Shown: positions 47,529 to 57,401 of the stretch, in pieces
Layout of the letters: each line of letters begins with the position of its first letter
Numbering within the stretch: position 1 is the first letter of the stretch
Origin: Sideroxydans sp.
GTDB lineage: Bacteria; Pseudomonadota; Gammaproteobacteria; Burkholderiales; Gallionellaceae
Direction: 5' to 3'
Assembly (NCBI GenBank): GCA_016124455.1
Contig: WGNQ01000016.1
Coordinates: forward strand, 1-64,000
Length of the DNA: 64,000 bases
Translations under genes and position numbers: made by a program
Notes under the pieces: generated by a model
Database searches by the model: none
Told to the model about the DNA's origin: nothing
What the model saw: the letters and a program-made list of their open reading frames with translations, nothing else

Positions 47529-48557
47529 CTAAGGCAACAATGGGACGATTCCCAGTGCTGTAGTTTCCGGCAGACCGAACATGATATTCATATTCTGTAC
47601 CGCTTGACCAGCCGCCCCCTTAACCAGGTTATCGATAACCGACAGCACCACCACGGTATTCCCATGCTGCGGGCGGTGAACCGCAATACGGCAATAATTT
47701 GAGCCGCGTACTGAGCGGGTATCAGGATGACTGCCGGCCGGCAACACATCCACAAAAACCTCTTTGGCATAACGCTGTTCATACAGCGCCTGCAGGTCGG
47801 TATCACTTTGCAGGGGCGCATACAAGGTGGCATGGATACCACGTATCATCGGTGTCAGGTGCGGCACAAAAGTCAGGCTTGCCTGCCGCCCCGCCATCTG
47901 GGCCAGCCCCTGCTTGATTTCCGGCAGATGGCGATGACCCGGTACGCCATAGGCCTTGAAACTGTCGCTCACCTCGGCCATCAGAGTGCCAACCTCAGCC
48001 TTGCGTCCGGCACCGGACACACCGGACTTGGCATCGGCAATCAAATTCGACGTATCCACCAGCCCCGCTTCCAGCAATGGCAGGAAACCAAGCTGCACCG
48101 CTGTCGGGTAGCAGCCTGGATTAGCTACCAGCCGTGCCTGCGCAATCTGCGCACGGTTGATTTCCGGCAACCCATACACCGCCTCGCTCACCAGTTCAGG
48201 ACATTCATGGCTCATGCCATACCACTTTTCCCATTCGGCAATATCCTTGATGCGGAAGTCGGCCGCCAGATCGATCACCCGCACACCGGCATCCAGCAGC
48301 GAAGACACCTGCTGCATGGCGATGCCATTGGGCGTGGCAAAAAATACCAAGTCGCATTGTTCGAGAGACGCTTCTTCGGGATGGATGAAGGACAAATCAA
48401 CATGCCCACGCAAGCTGGGGAACATCTGGCTGACCGGCGTGCCTGCATCGGCGCGCGAAGTAATGGCGTGCAACTCCACTTGCGGATGCACCACCAGCAG
48501 CCGCAGCAACTCTACCCCCGTATATCCAGTCCCGCCTACGATACCAACCTTGATCAC
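47529..48557 (-). CDS. argC: N-acetyl-gamma-glutamyl-phosphate reductase
   Basis: 342 residues from GTG 48557 ([18 protein letters not shown]), preceded by GGAG at a proper distance; an ATG five codons upstream lacks a ribosome site. The Rossmann motif GGTGYTG and catalytic Cys in NPGCYPTA are present. Third step of arginine synthesis. Separated from rpsI by a terminator. Confidence 0.95.
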   Translation of the reverse strand: MIKVGIVGGTGYTGVELLRLLVVHPQVELHAITSRADAGTPVSQMFPSLRGHVDLSFIHPEEASLEQCDLVFFATPNGIAMQQVSSLLDAGVRVIDLAADFRIKDIAEWEKWYGMSHECPELVSEAVYGLPEINRAQIAQARLVANPGCYPTAVQLGFLPLLEAGLVDTSNLIADAKSGVSGAGRKAEVGTLMAEVSDSFKAYGVPGHRHLPEIKQGLAQMAGRQASLTFVPHLTPMIRGIHATLYAPLQSDTDLQALYEQRYAKEVFVDVLPAGSHPDTRSVRGSNYCRIAVHRPQHGNTVVVLSVIDNLVKGAAGQAVQNMNIMFGLPETTALGIVPLLP

Positions 48558-48601
48558 GCCAACTCCTTTCATCAGGCTGAATGATACAACAACCCAAAAT
48601 G

Positions 48602-48627
48602 AAAAAGCCGCCCAAAGGCGGCTTTTT
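48602..48627. terminator. terminator between rpsI and argC
   Basis: Eleven-base arms AAAAAGCCGCC / GGCGGCTTTTT with a CAAA loop, T-rich in both directions. Ends the rplM-rpsI message. Confidence 0.92.
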
Positions 48628-48644
48628 CCACAACCCCGTGCGAC

Positions 48645-49037
48645 TTAACGCTTGGAGAATTGCTTGCGGCGACGCGCCTTGCGCAGACCGACTTTTTTAC
48701 GTTCCACTTCACGTGCATCACGCGTAACCAGTCCTGCCTGGCTCAGCACGGACTTCAGCGAAGCATCGAAATCGATCAGTGCGCGAGTGATGCCATGGCG
48801 CACCGCCCCAGCCTGCCCGGACTCACCGCCACCCGATACGTTCACCATGATGTCGAACTTGTCCATGGTTTCGGTCAATTCCAGCGGCTGGCGCACAACC
48901 ATGCGCCCGGTTTCGCGAGAGAAAAAGACATCAATCGGCTTGTCGTTAACGACGATATTGCCCTTGCCGGGCTTGATAAATACACGGGCTACCGCGCTCT
49001 TGCGACGACCGGTACCATAGTTATAGTTAACGCTCAT
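48645..49037 (-). CDS. rpsI: 30S ribosomal protein S9
   Basis: 130 residues. [17 protein letters not shown] is the family N-terminus and [11 protein letters not shown] the tRNA-contacting C-terminus. Two bases after rplM. Confidence 0.97.
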   Translation of the reverse strand: MSVNYNYGTGRRKSAVARVFIKPGKGNIVVNDKPIDVFFSRETGRMVVRQPLELTETMDKFDIMVNVSGGGESGQAGAVRHGITRALIDFDASLKSVLSQAGLVTRDAREVERKKVGLRKARRRKQFSKR

Positions 49038-49039
49038 GG

Positions 49040-49477
49040 TTATGCTTTCAACAAGTCAATAGGTTGTGGTTGCTGCGCAGTATGCGGATGCGCTGCGCCA
49101 CCGTAAATTTTCAGCTTGCGCAACATTGCGTAGCCAAGCGGCCCCTTGGGCAACATGCCCTTTACCGCCTTTTGCAGCACGCGCTCGGGATAACGCTGTT
49201 GCAGCTTGGTGAAATTGGTTTCGTAAATGCCGCCGGGATAACCGGTATGACGGTAATACATCTTGTCTTCCGCCTTGTTGCCAGTTACGCGCAGTTTGTC
49301 AGCGTTAACTACCACGATGAAATCGCCGGTATCTACGTGCGGAGTATAGATGGCTTTATGCTTGCCGCGCAGACGCGCAGCGATCTGGCTTGCCAGACGA
49401 CCCAGCACCGCATCCTTAGCATCCACCAGATACCAGTCGTGCTGGACTTCATGGGGCTTAGCGGAAAATGTTTTCAT
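49040..49477 (-). CDS. rplM: 50S ribosomal protein L13
   Basis: 145 residues from [20 protein letters not shown] at 49477; the upstream extension to 49555 crosses the promoter and is rejected. AGGAA is the ribosome site. The operon rplM-rpsI is the standard one. Confidence 0.97.
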   Translation of the reverse strand: MKTFSAKPHEVQHDWYLVDAKDAVLGRLASQIAARLRGKHKAIYTPHVDTGDFIVVVNADKLRVTGNKAEDKMYYRHTGYPGGIYETNFTKLQQRYPERVLQKAVKGMLPKGPLGYAMLRKLKIYGGAAHPHTAQQPQPIDLLKA

Positions 49478-49521
49478 GGCACTTCCTAAACAAAAATGGT
49501 TAGTAACTTCAAAGGGCGCGC

Positions 49522-49551
49522 ATTTTATGCCATGCAATAACACCATGTCAA
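49522..49551 (-). promoter_or_regulatory. strong sigma70 promoter of rplM-rpsI
   Basis: Minus strand: consensus -35 TTGACA (49546-49551), 18-base spacer, -10 TAAAAT (49522-49527). Starts 45 bases upstream of the L13 ATG. Confidence 0.8.
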
Positions 49552-49697
49552 ACAAAAATAACTCTCCTGCCGGGATGGCGCAACAAAACTGTCACACTGC
49601 TGCAACCATGCGGTAACCGCGCATCCTTATTCTGTTCAACCCAGTCTAACCGAAATCATCCCGCCTGAACGCAATCCACAGGCGAAGGAGCGGCCCA

Positions 49698-51551
49698 ATG
49701 CTAGCGCAATCGAATAGTAAAGGATATTCCAAATATCAGGCCACAGGCGTGGCACCCCCCGAGCATCTCGACAGCCAGCTGCCGGAAACTTCTGCTGACC
49801 TGCTGCACGACATCCTGAGCCAACGCAGCCTGACTGCACTGTTTCAGCCCATTCTGGATCTTAAGGGCGGCGAATTCATTGGTTTTGAAGGACTAATCCG
49901 CGGCCCGTCGAATAGTGTGCTGCACTCGCCTTTTAACCTGTTCGGGGCGGCCCAGCAACACGGACTCGCGCTGGAAATCGAGATGCTCTGCCGTCAGGTA
50001 GTGCTGGAAACCTTTGCCCGCCTGAAGCTCCCCGGCAGCCTGTTTCTTAATGTCAGCCCGATGGCCTTGACCCACCCCAGCTTCAGGAATGGACAGACCA
50101 TTGAATACATGAAACAAGTTGGCATCTCTCCAGAGCAGGTCATCATCGAACTGACCGAAAATCAACCCACCTTTGATTTCGAAGAGGTTCGCAATGCCCT
50201 GCTGCATTATCGCAGCATGGGCTTCAAGATCGCCATGGATGATCTCGGGGAAGGCTTTTCCGGCCTGCGCCTGTGGTCCGAGCTGCGCCCGGAATTCGTT
50301 AAAATCGACATGCACTTTGTACAAGGCGTCAACACCGACCCGCTCAAACTGCAGTTCCTGAAATCCATCCAGCTCATCGCAGAAAGTTGCGGCTGCCACG
50401 TCATTGCCGAAGGCATAGAATGCGAAGCGGAATTGATGGCTGTCAAGGACACCGGTATTGCCATGGGGCAGGGGTACTTCATTGGCCACCCCACCCCCAC
50501 CCCGCCACTAGTTGCCCCCCCGGAAGCGGCCCGCGTCATCAGCAAAGCCCTGATCTCGGTTTCCTCCAAGAACCAGCCGACCGTCACACCCGGAGCAACC
50601 GCACAAAAATTGCTGATTTATATAGAGCCCGTCAGCCAAGAAACCGAGAATAATGAAATATTCGCACGTTTTTCCGCCAACCATGCCCTGCATAGCATCC
50701 CCGTAGTCAAGCATGGAAAACCGCTTGGCCTGATCAACCGTTACACCTTTATCGACCGCTTCGCCCAACCCTTCCAGCGCGAACTACTGGGCAAAAAGCC
50801 ATGTAGCCAGACCATGTATGACAAGCCACTGCTGGTCGAGAAAAACACCACCATTCAGGAAATCAGCCAGTTCCTAGCTGAATCGGAAAGCCGTCACTTT
50901 GCCGACGGCTTCATTATTACTGATGAAGGACGTTACCTCGGCGTAGGCACCGGCCAAGATCTGCTGCGCGCCATTACCCAGATGCAGATCGAGGCAGCAC
51001 GCTATGCCAACCCCCTGACCCTCTTGCCGGGCAACGTCCCGATCAACGAACAAATTGAATCTTTGCTGCACGCCAGCATGCCATTTCATGCCTGCTATTG
51101 CGACCTGGACAACTTCAAGCCGTTCAACGATATGTACGGCTACAGCAAGGGCGATGAAATGATCCAGTTGACCGGTCGCATCCTGTATTGGACTTGCGAT
51201 CCAAAACTAGACTTCATCGGGCACATCGGCGGCGACGATTTCATCCTGCTGATGCGCAGCCCGGACTGGAAAAAACGCTGCGACAATGCATTGCAATCGT
51301 TTGCCCGCGCCTCCATCTCGCTGGCCAATGAGCAGCATCGTTACAGCGGCGGCTATGAAAGCGAAGACCGTCATGGACGCATCGTATTCCACCCGCTTCC
51401 CACCCTGTCGATAGGCGCTGTCCAGATTGAACCCCAGAATTTCCACTCGCATCTCGAAGTGTCCGAGGTCGCAGCCGAAGCCAAGAAAATGGCCAAGCGG
51501 ATGCATGGCAACAGCCTGTTCATCGAACAACGCAAGCACGCACTCCAATAA
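49698..51551 (+). CDS. EAL-CBS-GGDEF cyclic-di-GMP signalling protein
   Basis: 617 residues, cytoplasmic, no membrane helix. EAL domain first (about 25-265): EGLIRG in place of EALxR, NVSP, ELTEN, DDLGEGFSGL, KIDMHFV and EGIE, so the metal and base residues needed for phosphodiesterase activity are mostly present. A CBS pair (about 295-420) and then a GGDEF domain with GGDDF, a tolerated variant. Either activity, or both, could be real. It starts the olsA-olsB run with a four-base gap to olsA. Confidence 0.9.
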   Translation: MLAQSNSKGYSKYQATGVAPPEHLDSQLPETSADLLHDILSQRSLTALFQPILDLKGGEFIGFEGLIRGPSNSVLHSPFNLFGAAQQHGLALEIEMLCRQVVLETFARLKLPGSLFLNVSPMALTHPSFRNGQTIEYMKQVGISPEQVIIELTENQPTFDFEEVRNALLHYRSMGFKIAMDDLGEGFSGLRLWSELRPEFVKIDMHFVQGVNTDPLKLQFLKSIQLIAESCGCHVIAEGIECEAELMAVKDTGIAMGQGYFIGHPTPTPPLVAPPEAARVISKALISVSSKNQPTVTPGATAQKLLIYIEPVSQETENNEIFARFSANHALHSIPVVKHGKPLGLINRYTFIDRFAQPFQRELLGKKPCSQTMYDKPLLVEKNTTIQEISQFLAESESRHFADGFIITDEGRYLGVGTGQDLLRAITQMQIEAARYANPLTLLPGNVPINEQIESLLHASMPFHACYCDLDNFKPFNDMYGYSKGDEMIQLTGRILYWTCDPKLDFIGHIGGDDFILLMRSPDWKKRCDNALQSFARASISLANEQHRYSGGYESEDRHGRIVFHPLPTLSIGAVQIEPQNFHSHLEVSEVAAEAKKMAKRMHGNSLFIEQRKHALQ

Positions 51552-51554
51552 TCC

Positions 51555-52424
51555 ATGCACAAATATTCAGCCGCACTATTTCGCGCCACACGCCTGACAT
51601 GCCACCTGGTCTATGGAACGCTGCTTTCCATCGCTTACCCTTTGCTCAAACTGCCCACCCGGCAGCGCATCCTGAAACAATGGTCCCGTGAATTGCTGGA
51701 AATACTGCATGTGCATCTGGACATAGAGGGCAGCCTCCCCGCACCTCCTGAGCCCGGCGCCATGTTGATCGCCAACCATATTTCATGGCTGGATGTGTTT
51801 GTGCTCAACGCGACCCTTCCGTCATGCTTTATCGCCAAATCCGAAGTTCGCGGCTGGCCGCTTATCGGCATGCTGTGTCAGCGCACCCGCACCATTTTCA
51901 TCGAACGCGACATCCGGCGCGACACCCTGCGCATCAACCGGCAAATCAGCACAATGCTTGAAGAGGGCGAATACATCACACTCTTCCCGGAAGGAACCTC
52001 TACCGATGGCACGCAACTGCGCCATTTTCATTCCTCGCTATTCCAAAGCGCCATTGACAACGAAGTCGCCATCCGACCGATCGCCATCCGCTACCATGAC
52101 GGAACCGGCAGGCACTGCCATGACGCGGCCTTTATCGGCGATATGAGTTTCATCCAGTCATTGCAAAACGTCTTGCTCAGCCACTCGCTGCACGCCACGC
52201 TAACTTTTCTGCCAGCCCTTTCCTGCGCGGGAAAGAACCGGCGCATCCTGGCAGCCGAAGCCCAAACTGCCATCGGCACAGTACTCGCCGGATATGCCCC
52301 GTATCAGCATGCCGCAACAACAGATGACGGCCTCACCGAGTCCTCTTCCCCTTCGGGTTTCCAGTCGGCATATTCGTTACTACTCGACCCAATTTTCAAA
52401 TTCAAGAAACGCCACTCCAGTTAA
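51555..52424 (+). CDS. olsA: 1-acyl-sn-glycerol-3-phosphate acyltransferase-like, probable OlsA
   Basis: 289 residues. The acyltransferase boxes NHISWLD (about 74-80) and FPEGTSTDG (about 143-151) are intact, with an N-terminal hydrophobic segment. PlsC family; with OlsB just downstream it most likely adds the second acyl chain to lyso-ornithine lipid. It could instead be a general PlsC. The C-terminal 40 residues are Ser/Pro-rich. Confidence 0.8.
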   Translation: MHKYSAALFRATRLTCHLVYGTLLSIAYPLLKLPTRQRILKQWSRELLEILHVHLDIEGSLPAPPEPGAMLIANHISWLDVFVLNATLPSCFIAKSEVRGWPLIGMLCQRTRTIFIERDIRRDTLRINRQISTMLEEGEYITLFPEGTSTDGTQLRHFHSSLFQSAIDNEVAIRPIAIRYHDGTGRHCHDAAFIGDMSFIQSLQNVLLSHSLHATLTFLPALSCAGKNRRILAAEAQTAIGTVLAGYAPYQHAATTDDGLTESSSPSGFQSAYSLLLDPIFKFKKRHSS

Positions 52425-52513
52425 TTGACGCTTTAACCAATTGGTAACCAGCCTGTCATTTCATGGCAACAGCACATCACTAAGATGTCTCCACCATACT
52501 ATTAGGAGACTTC

Positions 52514-53263
52514 ATGATGCTTGATCTGATTCAGCCACCGCACCAGCCGCAAAGCCGCCTCTCGCTCGGCATGGCAAGAACGCCGGCTGAGGTCGAAGAA
52601 GCACAACGCCTGAGATACCAGGTATTCGCCGAGGAAATGGGCGCACGCCTGATCAGCGCCGACGAGGAAATCGACCGCGACATCTATGACAGCTACTGCG
52701 AACACCTGCTGGTACGCGACAACGACTCCAACAAGGTGATCGGCACCTACCGCATACTGCCCCCGGAACAGGCACAGGCCATCGGCGGCTATTACTCGGA
52801 AAACGAGTTTGATATCACCCGCCTGCTGCACCTGCGCGACCGCATGGTGGAAGTAGGACGGTCATGCGTACATTCCGAGTTCCGCGACGGTGCGACCATT
52901 GCACAGTTGTGGGGAGGCCTGGCCAGTTATATGCGCAAGCATAATCACGAATACCTGATCGGCTGCGCCAGCATCAGCATGGGCGATGGTGGACATTACG
53001 CCGCCAGCGTCTACCGGAAAGTGCACAAACTGCACGCAGCCCCCGCGGAGTACCGCGTTTTCCCGCGTTGCCCGCTGCCGCTGGATGCGCTTAACCAGAC
53101 ACTGGATGCTCCGCTGCCTCCGCTGATCAAGGGCTACCTGCGCCTGGGCGCATACGTCTGTGGCGAGCCGGCCTGGGATCCGGATTTCAATACCGCTGAC
53201 CTGTTCATCCTGCTTCCCCTGTCCAGGCTGAACGCAAAATACGCCAGACATTTCATGGGCTGA
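52514..53263 (+). CDS. olsB: L-ornithine N-alpha-acyltransferase-like (GNAT), probable OlsB
   Basis: 249 residues of the FeeM/OlsB-type GNAT family: RLRYQVFAEEMGARL, VIGTYRILPP, VEVGRSCVHSEFRDG and the C-terminal PPLIKGYLRLGAYVCGEPAWD (Cys in the conserved place). It uses acyl-ACP to acylate ornithine, the first step of ornithine lipid synthesis. AGGAG precedes the ATG. Ninety bases after olsA. Confidence 0.85.
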   Translation: MMLDLIQPPHQPQSRLSLGMARTPAEVEEAQRLRYQVFAEEMGARLISADEEIDRDIYDSYCEHLLVRDNDSNKVIGTYRILPPEQAQAIGGYYSENEFDITRLLHLRDRMVEVGRSCVHSEFRDGATIAQLWGGLASYMRKHNHEYLIGCASISMGDGGHYAASVYRKVHKLHAAPAEYRVFPRCPLPLDALNQTLDAPLPPLIKGYLRLGAYVCGEPAWDPDFNTADLFILLPLSRLNAKYARHFMG

Positions 53264-53331
53264 GCTGCAACTTTCCTCCCTCAAACGCGCATGCAGTATG
53301 ATGCGCGTTCTTTTTTGGCTTTCGCATCCCA

Positions 53332-54081
53332 ATGACCTGGTTTTTTACCCACCTGATCAGTGCGTTCCTGCTGCCCCCGCTTAACCTGCTGCTGCTTGGC
53401 ACGGCCGGCATCCTGCTTTGGCACAGGCGGCCACGGCTGGCACGTATCCTGACCACCGCTGCACTATCCCTGCTCTGGCTGTGCGCCACGCCTTATTTCG
53501 CCGAAGGTGCCCTGCATCTGCTGGAAGGCGCGCCCAACACGCCTGACCTCAGGACGGCACAGGCGGACGCCATTGTCGTGTTGGGCGGCGGCACATATTT
53601 CCACCCGCCCGAATACGCCACCGATACCGTAAGCGATAGCGCCCTGGTGCGGCTGCGCTATGCGGCAAAACTGCAGCGCGAGACGGGCAAACCGATTCTC
53701 GTCACAGGCGGCAAGCCGCTAGGCAACAACCTTTCCGAAGCACAACAAATGAAAGCAGTGCTGGAGAACGAATTCGGGGTTCCTGTGCGCTGGACTGAGG
53801 ACGCCTCGGACAATACCCGGGAAAATGCCCGCAACAGCTACCGGTTGCTGCAGCGAGCCGGGATCAGGCGCATCTATCTGGTCACTCACGCCTGGCACAT
53901 GCCGCGCGCATCGATGGCCTTCCGGCAAGCCGGCCTTGACGTCGTGCCCACGCCCACCGCCTGGACCACGCGCTATAAAACCGGCCTGCTGGATTTCGTA
54001 CCACGCGCCGAAGCGCTACGCGACAGCAAGATATTCATGCACGAACTCATCGGCCTGGCCTGGTATCGGTTAAAATCCTGA
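53332..54081 (+). CDS. YdcF-family (DUF218) membrane protein
   Basis: 249 residues with two N-terminal hydrophobic helices (about 5-25, 33-55) then the DUF218 domain: AIVVLGGGTYF, LVTGGKPLGNNLSEAQQM, EDASDNTRENARNS and VTHAWHMPRA. ElyC/SanA-type proteins act in envelope integrity. The exact role is not known. Confidence 0.88.
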   Translation: MTWFFTHLISAFLLPPLNLLLLGTAGILLWHRRPRLARILTTAALSLLWLCATPYFAEGALHLLEGAPNTPDLRTAQADAIVVLGGGTYFHPPEYATDTVSDSALVRLRYAAKLQRETGKPILVTGGKPLGNNLSEAQQMKAVLENEFGVPVRWTEDASDNTRENARNSYRLLQRAGIRRIYLVTHAWHMPRASMAFRQAGLDVVPTPTAWTTRYKTGLLDFVPRAEALRDSKIFMHELIGLAWYRLKS

Positions 54082-54108
54082 ACGCGATCTATATTTAAGG
54101 TGACGGAT

Positions 54109-54525
54109 ATGAAGGCACGCATCAAATGGGTAGAACAGGTTTCTTTTCTGGGTGAGACGGAAAGCGGCCACGCCGTGCTGATGGACGGTTCCCCGGAAAG
54201 CGGCGGCCGCAACCTCGGCCCCCGCCCGATGGAAATGCTGCTGCTGGGTGCTGGCGGCTGCACAAGTTTCGATGTGATTCACATTCTGAAAAAAGGTCGC
54301 CAGCAGGTAACCGACTGCGTAGTGGAAATTCAGGCAGAGCGCGCGGCAGAAGACCCCAAGGTGTTCACCAGCATCCATATGCACTTCATCGTCAGCGGCA
54401 AGGAACTCAAACTGGAACAGGTCGAACGCGCCATCAAACTATCTGCGGAAAAGTACTGCTCAGCATCCATCATGCTGGGCAAGACCGCGGACATCACGCA
54501 TGATTTCGAGGTAGTGCAGGAATAA
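54109..54525 (+). CDS. OsmC-family protein
   Basis: 138 residues from ATG 54109 (AAGGTG upstream); a GTG at 54100 is the alternative. One Cys in LLLGAGGCTSFD and one in EKYCSASIMLGK match the catalytic thiols of OsmC peroxidases. It is of the YhfA-like short type. Likely a thiol-dependent peroxide-handling protein. Confidence 0.88.
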   Translation: MKARIKWVEQVSFLGETESGHAVLMDGSPESGGRNLGPRPMEMLLLGAGGCTSFDVIHILKKGRQQVTDCVVEIQAERAAEDPKVFTSIHMHFIVSGKELKLEQVERAIKLSAEKYCSASIMLGKTADITHDFEVVQE

Positions 54526-54539
54526 AACCGGGCTGCGCG

Positions 54540-55166
54540 CTAAACCCAGTACGCGGTATGCGTCAGCACCCTGGAGCTGGCGCGCATTGCCAGCTTCACC
54601 GGGAACGGCAGTTCCGCCCCCCCCAGTTGCTTCGCCATCTCCGAATGCAGCGTTTCATCCACATACATCTGCTGTACTACGGCACGGCTCTTTTCATCCT
54701 GCGGCGGCAACTTTGCCAGATGGTTCTGCAAATGTCCGCCGACCTGGTGTTCTGTCTCGGCCAGAAACCCAAGGTTCCATTTGTCGCCCAGCAAACCGGC
54801 AAACGCGCCCAGCATCAATGAGCCGGTGTACCACAGCGGATTGAGCAGGCTCAGATGTCCGCCCAGTTCGTGTACGCGTCGCGAAGTCCATGCCAGATGC
54901 TCGGTTTCTTCCTGCGCCGCCTGTTGCAACTGTGCCTGCACATGCGGGTCACGCGCAGTCAATGCCTGCCCCTGATATAAAGCCTGGGCGCAGATTTCGC
55001 CACTGTGGTTGATACGCATCAGCCCGGCAGCATGCTTTTTCTCGTTTGCATTCAAGTCCGCTTCGGGCAGTCCTGCATCGGGAAATGGCCGCGCACTTTG
55101 CGCCTTGCTGAACAAGGTACGCAACCCCTTATCGAATTCCACAATCAGATTATCCAGATTCAACAT
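54540..55166 (-). CDS. coq7: 2-nonaprenyl-3-methyl-6-methoxy-1,4-benzoquinol hydroxylase Coq7
   Basis: 208 residues. Diiron ligands in MRINHSGEICAQALYQG, EETEHLAWTSRRVHEL, FLAETEHQVGGHL and VDETLHSEMA (E and ExxH pairs). Performs a late hydroxylation in ubiquinone synthesis. A run of eight C on the plus strand at 54617-54624 falls in the C-terminal part. The gene faces osmC. Confidence 0.95.
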   Translation of the reverse strand: MLNLDNLIVEFDKGLRTLFSKAQSARPFPDAGLPEADLNANEKKHAAGLMRINHSGEICAQALYQGQALTARDPHVQAQLQQAAQEETEHLAWTSRRVHELGGHLSLLNPLWYTGSLMLGAFAGLLGDKWNLGFLAETEHQVGGHLQNHLAKLPPQDEKSRAVVQQMYVDETLHSEMAKQLGGAELPFPVKLAMRASSRVLTHTAYWV

Positions 55167-55258
55167 AACAGACTCCCGGTTGGCTCGCTGAGAAGCAATT
55201 ACAACAGAATTGTTTCAGCATTATGACAAGAGCGTCGCGTTGACGCAAAAACAACACG

Positions 55259-55277
55259 TAACAATTCCTTAACAATT
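55259..55277. repeat. tandem TAACAATT direct repeat upstream of porin
   Basis: TAACAATT begins at 55259 and again at 55270, an 11-base period typical of OmpR/PhoB-family tandem sites. It lies 80 bases before the porin ATG. A regulatory role is only suggested. Confidence 0.45.
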
Positions 55278-55357
55278 GCTCGTCAGAATTGCGTCCGAAT
55301 TTCCAAAATACTTCAGGAAATTTTTTGCAATATCTAATCTAACGTTAGGAGAAATAG

Positions 55358-56458
55358 ATGAAAAAGCGTTTAATCGCCCTGGCAGTGGCCAGCGCCTTCG
55401 TAGCACCGGTTGCCATGGCAGACAGCAACGTAAATGTATACGGCACCGTTGACATGTCTATCGGTTCGTCCAACAACGGCGTTGTCAGCGCTACCCAAGT
55501 GGCCAGCAACACCACCAAGATCGGCTTCAAGGGCAACGAAGATCTGGGCGATGGCCTGGCTGCCGTGTGGCAAATCGAGCAACAAATCGACCTGGCCAAT
55601 ACCGGCGCCAATGGCGGCGCTGCCAAGACCACCTTCGCCAGCCGCAACAGCTTCCTCGGCCTGAAGGGCGACAGCTGGGGTACCGTGCTGCTGGGTATCC
55701 ACGACACACCTTACAAGATCTCTACCCGCCACATGGACCCGTTTGGCGATGGCATCGGCGACAACCGTGCGCTCATGGGTAAAGCTCCTATCGGCCAAGA
55801 CGCTCGCCTGAAGGACGTAGTGGCTTACATGAGCCCATCGATGAACGGCTTCAGCGTAGCTGCCGCCTATGCAACAGGTGGTGCAAGCGCAAACAACGCC
55901 GTTGCTGGCGCTACCAAGGGTGACGCTATCTCGCTGGCAGCCATGTACGACGTGGATGCACTGAAAGTGCATTTCGGCTACCAGACCGTTAAGAACGGTA
56001 CTGCCGCTGGCCAATTCTCCCTGGCTGGTTCGGCTGGTGACAAGATTGATGCCTGGAAGCTGGGCGTAGGCTACACCTTCGACGCACTGACCGTGGCCGG
56101 CATCTATGAAAGCGTCAAGACCTCTGGCGCAACTGCTAGCTACATCAACAACGCAGGCGGTGCCAAGCACTACACCCTGAACGGCGTGTATAAGTTCAAC
56201 AGCGATGCTATCAAACTGGCCTATGTGAAATCCGGCAACGTGGGCAGCGTCGCTGCAACCGGCGCCAAGCAGTTCTCGCTGGGTTACGACCACAACATGA
56301 GCAAGCGCACCAAGCTCTATGCTGTGTACACCAAGGTATCCAACGACACCGCAGCTTCTTTCGGTCTGGCAGACACTTCCACCGGCAACCCGACCGCTGC
56401 TGCCGCTGTTGGCAAGAACGTCAGCGCCTTCGGTATCGGCCTGAAGCACTCTTTCTAA
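55358..56458 (+). CDS. outer-membrane porin (Gram-negative porin family)
   Basis: 366 residues. The signal peptide (MKKRLIALAVASAFVAPVAMA) is followed by NVNVYGTVDMSIG, a typical beta-strand opening, and many alternating Gly/aromatic strands. It ends in GIGLKHSF with the terminal Phe needed for outer-membrane assembly. Probably a 16-strand trimer of the betaproteobacterial general porin type. AGGAG precedes the ATG; a strong terminator follows. Confidence 0.93.
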   Translation: MKKRLIALAVASAFVAPVAMADSNVNVYGTVDMSIGSSNNGVVSATQVASNTTKIGFKGNEDLGDGLAAVWQIEQQIDLANTGANGGAAKTTFASRNSFLGLKGDSWGTVLLGIHDTPYKISTRHMDPFGDGIGDNRALMGKAPIGQDARLKDVVAYMSPSMNGFSVAAAYATGGASANNAVAGATKGDAISLAAMYDVDALKVHFGYQTVKNGTAAGQFSLAGSAGDKIDAWKLGVGYTFDALTVAGIYESVKTSGATASYINNAGGAKHYTLNGVYKFNSDAIKLAYVKSGNVGSVAATGAKQFSLGYDHNMSKRTKLYAVYTKVSNDTAASFGLADTSTGNPTAAAAVGKNVSAFGIGLKHSF

Positions 56459-56484
56459 TTTGAGCTAATCAAATCTGGAAGTTG

Positions 56485-56514
56485 AAACGGGCACCTTCGG
56501 GTGCCCGTTTTTAT
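56485..56514. terminator. terminator after porin, shared with trpC
   Basis: Eleven-base arms AAACGGGCACC / GGTGCCCGTTT with a TTCG tetraloop and T run. Confidence 0.93.
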
Positions 56515-56530
56515 TTACCACCACAAAAGT

Positions 56531-57322
56531 TTACAAGCCAAACAACCGCGCCAGTTCCACCCCGGGCTCCGCTGCGCGCATAAACGCTTCGCCCACCAGG
56601 AATGCGTGCACTTCATGACTTCGCATCAACGCCACATCTTCGGCATTGAAAATACCGCTTTCCGTCACCACGATACGACCTTGCGGAATGCGCGACAGCA
56701 GGCCCAGTGTCGTTTGCAGGCTCACCTCGAAAGTACGCAGGTTGCGGTTGTTGATACCAAGCAGCGGTGTATCCAATTGCAGCGCAGCATCCAGTTCGTC
56801 GCCGTCATGCACTTCCACCAGCACCGCCATGCCCAGGCTGTGGGCCAGCGCCTCGAACTCTTTCATCTGCGCCGGGCTGAGTGCTGCGGCAATCAACAGG
56901 ATGGCGTCTGCGCCCATCGCACGCGCCTGGTAGATTTGATAAACATCCACCATGAAATCCTTGCGCAGCACCGGGATGGCGCACGCTGCCCGTGCCTGCT
57001 TCAGGTATTCCGCACTGCCCTGGAAAAATTGCTCATCGGTGAGCACTGACAGGCAGGCTGCGCCGTGCCGCGCATAGCTGGCAGCAATTTCGGCCGGCCG
57101 GAAGTCCTCGCGCAGCACGCCCTTGCTCGGGCTGGCTTTCTTGACCTCGGCAATCACTGCAGGTTGCCCCGCCGCAATTTTTCCGCGGATCGCCCCGACG
57201 AAATCGCGGGCAGGTTCAGCCTGCACCGCCTCATCGCGAACCTGCGCCAAGGATTTGGCAGCACGTGCTGCCGCCACTTCCTGCGCTTTGACGGACAGGA
57301 TTTTTTTCAGAATGTCGGACAT
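56531..57322 (-). CDS. trpC: indole-3-glycerol phosphate synthase
   Basis: 263 residues, TIM barrel. Catalytic [17 protein letters not shown] and [12 protein letters not shown] segments, and VTESGI. Monofunctional, not fused to TrpF. It stands alone here; trpD and trpG are not next to it. Confidence 0.95.
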   Translation of the reverse strand: MSDILKKILSVKAQEVAAARAAKSLAQVRDEAVQAEPARDFVGAIRGKIAAGQPAVIAEVKKASPSKGVLREDFRPAEIAASYARHGAACLSVLTDEQFFQGSAEYLKQARAACAIPVLRKDFMVDVYQIYQARAMGADAILLIAAALSPAQMKEFEALAHSLGMAVLVEVHDGDELDAALQLDTPLLGINNRNLRTFEVSLQTTLGLLSRIPQGRIVVTESGIFNAEDVALMRSHEVHAFLVGEAFMRAAEPGVELARLFGL

Positions 57323-57401
57323 AGGATGGACCGGATAACCAAGGTGCGCATTTTAACCCATGCGGGATGGTAAAATGCGCGCCTACGCTAACGAGAGAAG
57401 T

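Noticed and set aside
52430-52450. Short palindrome ACCAATTGGT before olsB
   Set aside because: Ten bases is expected by chance in a window this size; no partner site.
52440-52513. Possible PhoB box (CTGTCAT) upstream of olsB
   Set aside because: Only one half-site matches; the second fits at about three of seven bases, and the distance to a -10 is wrong.
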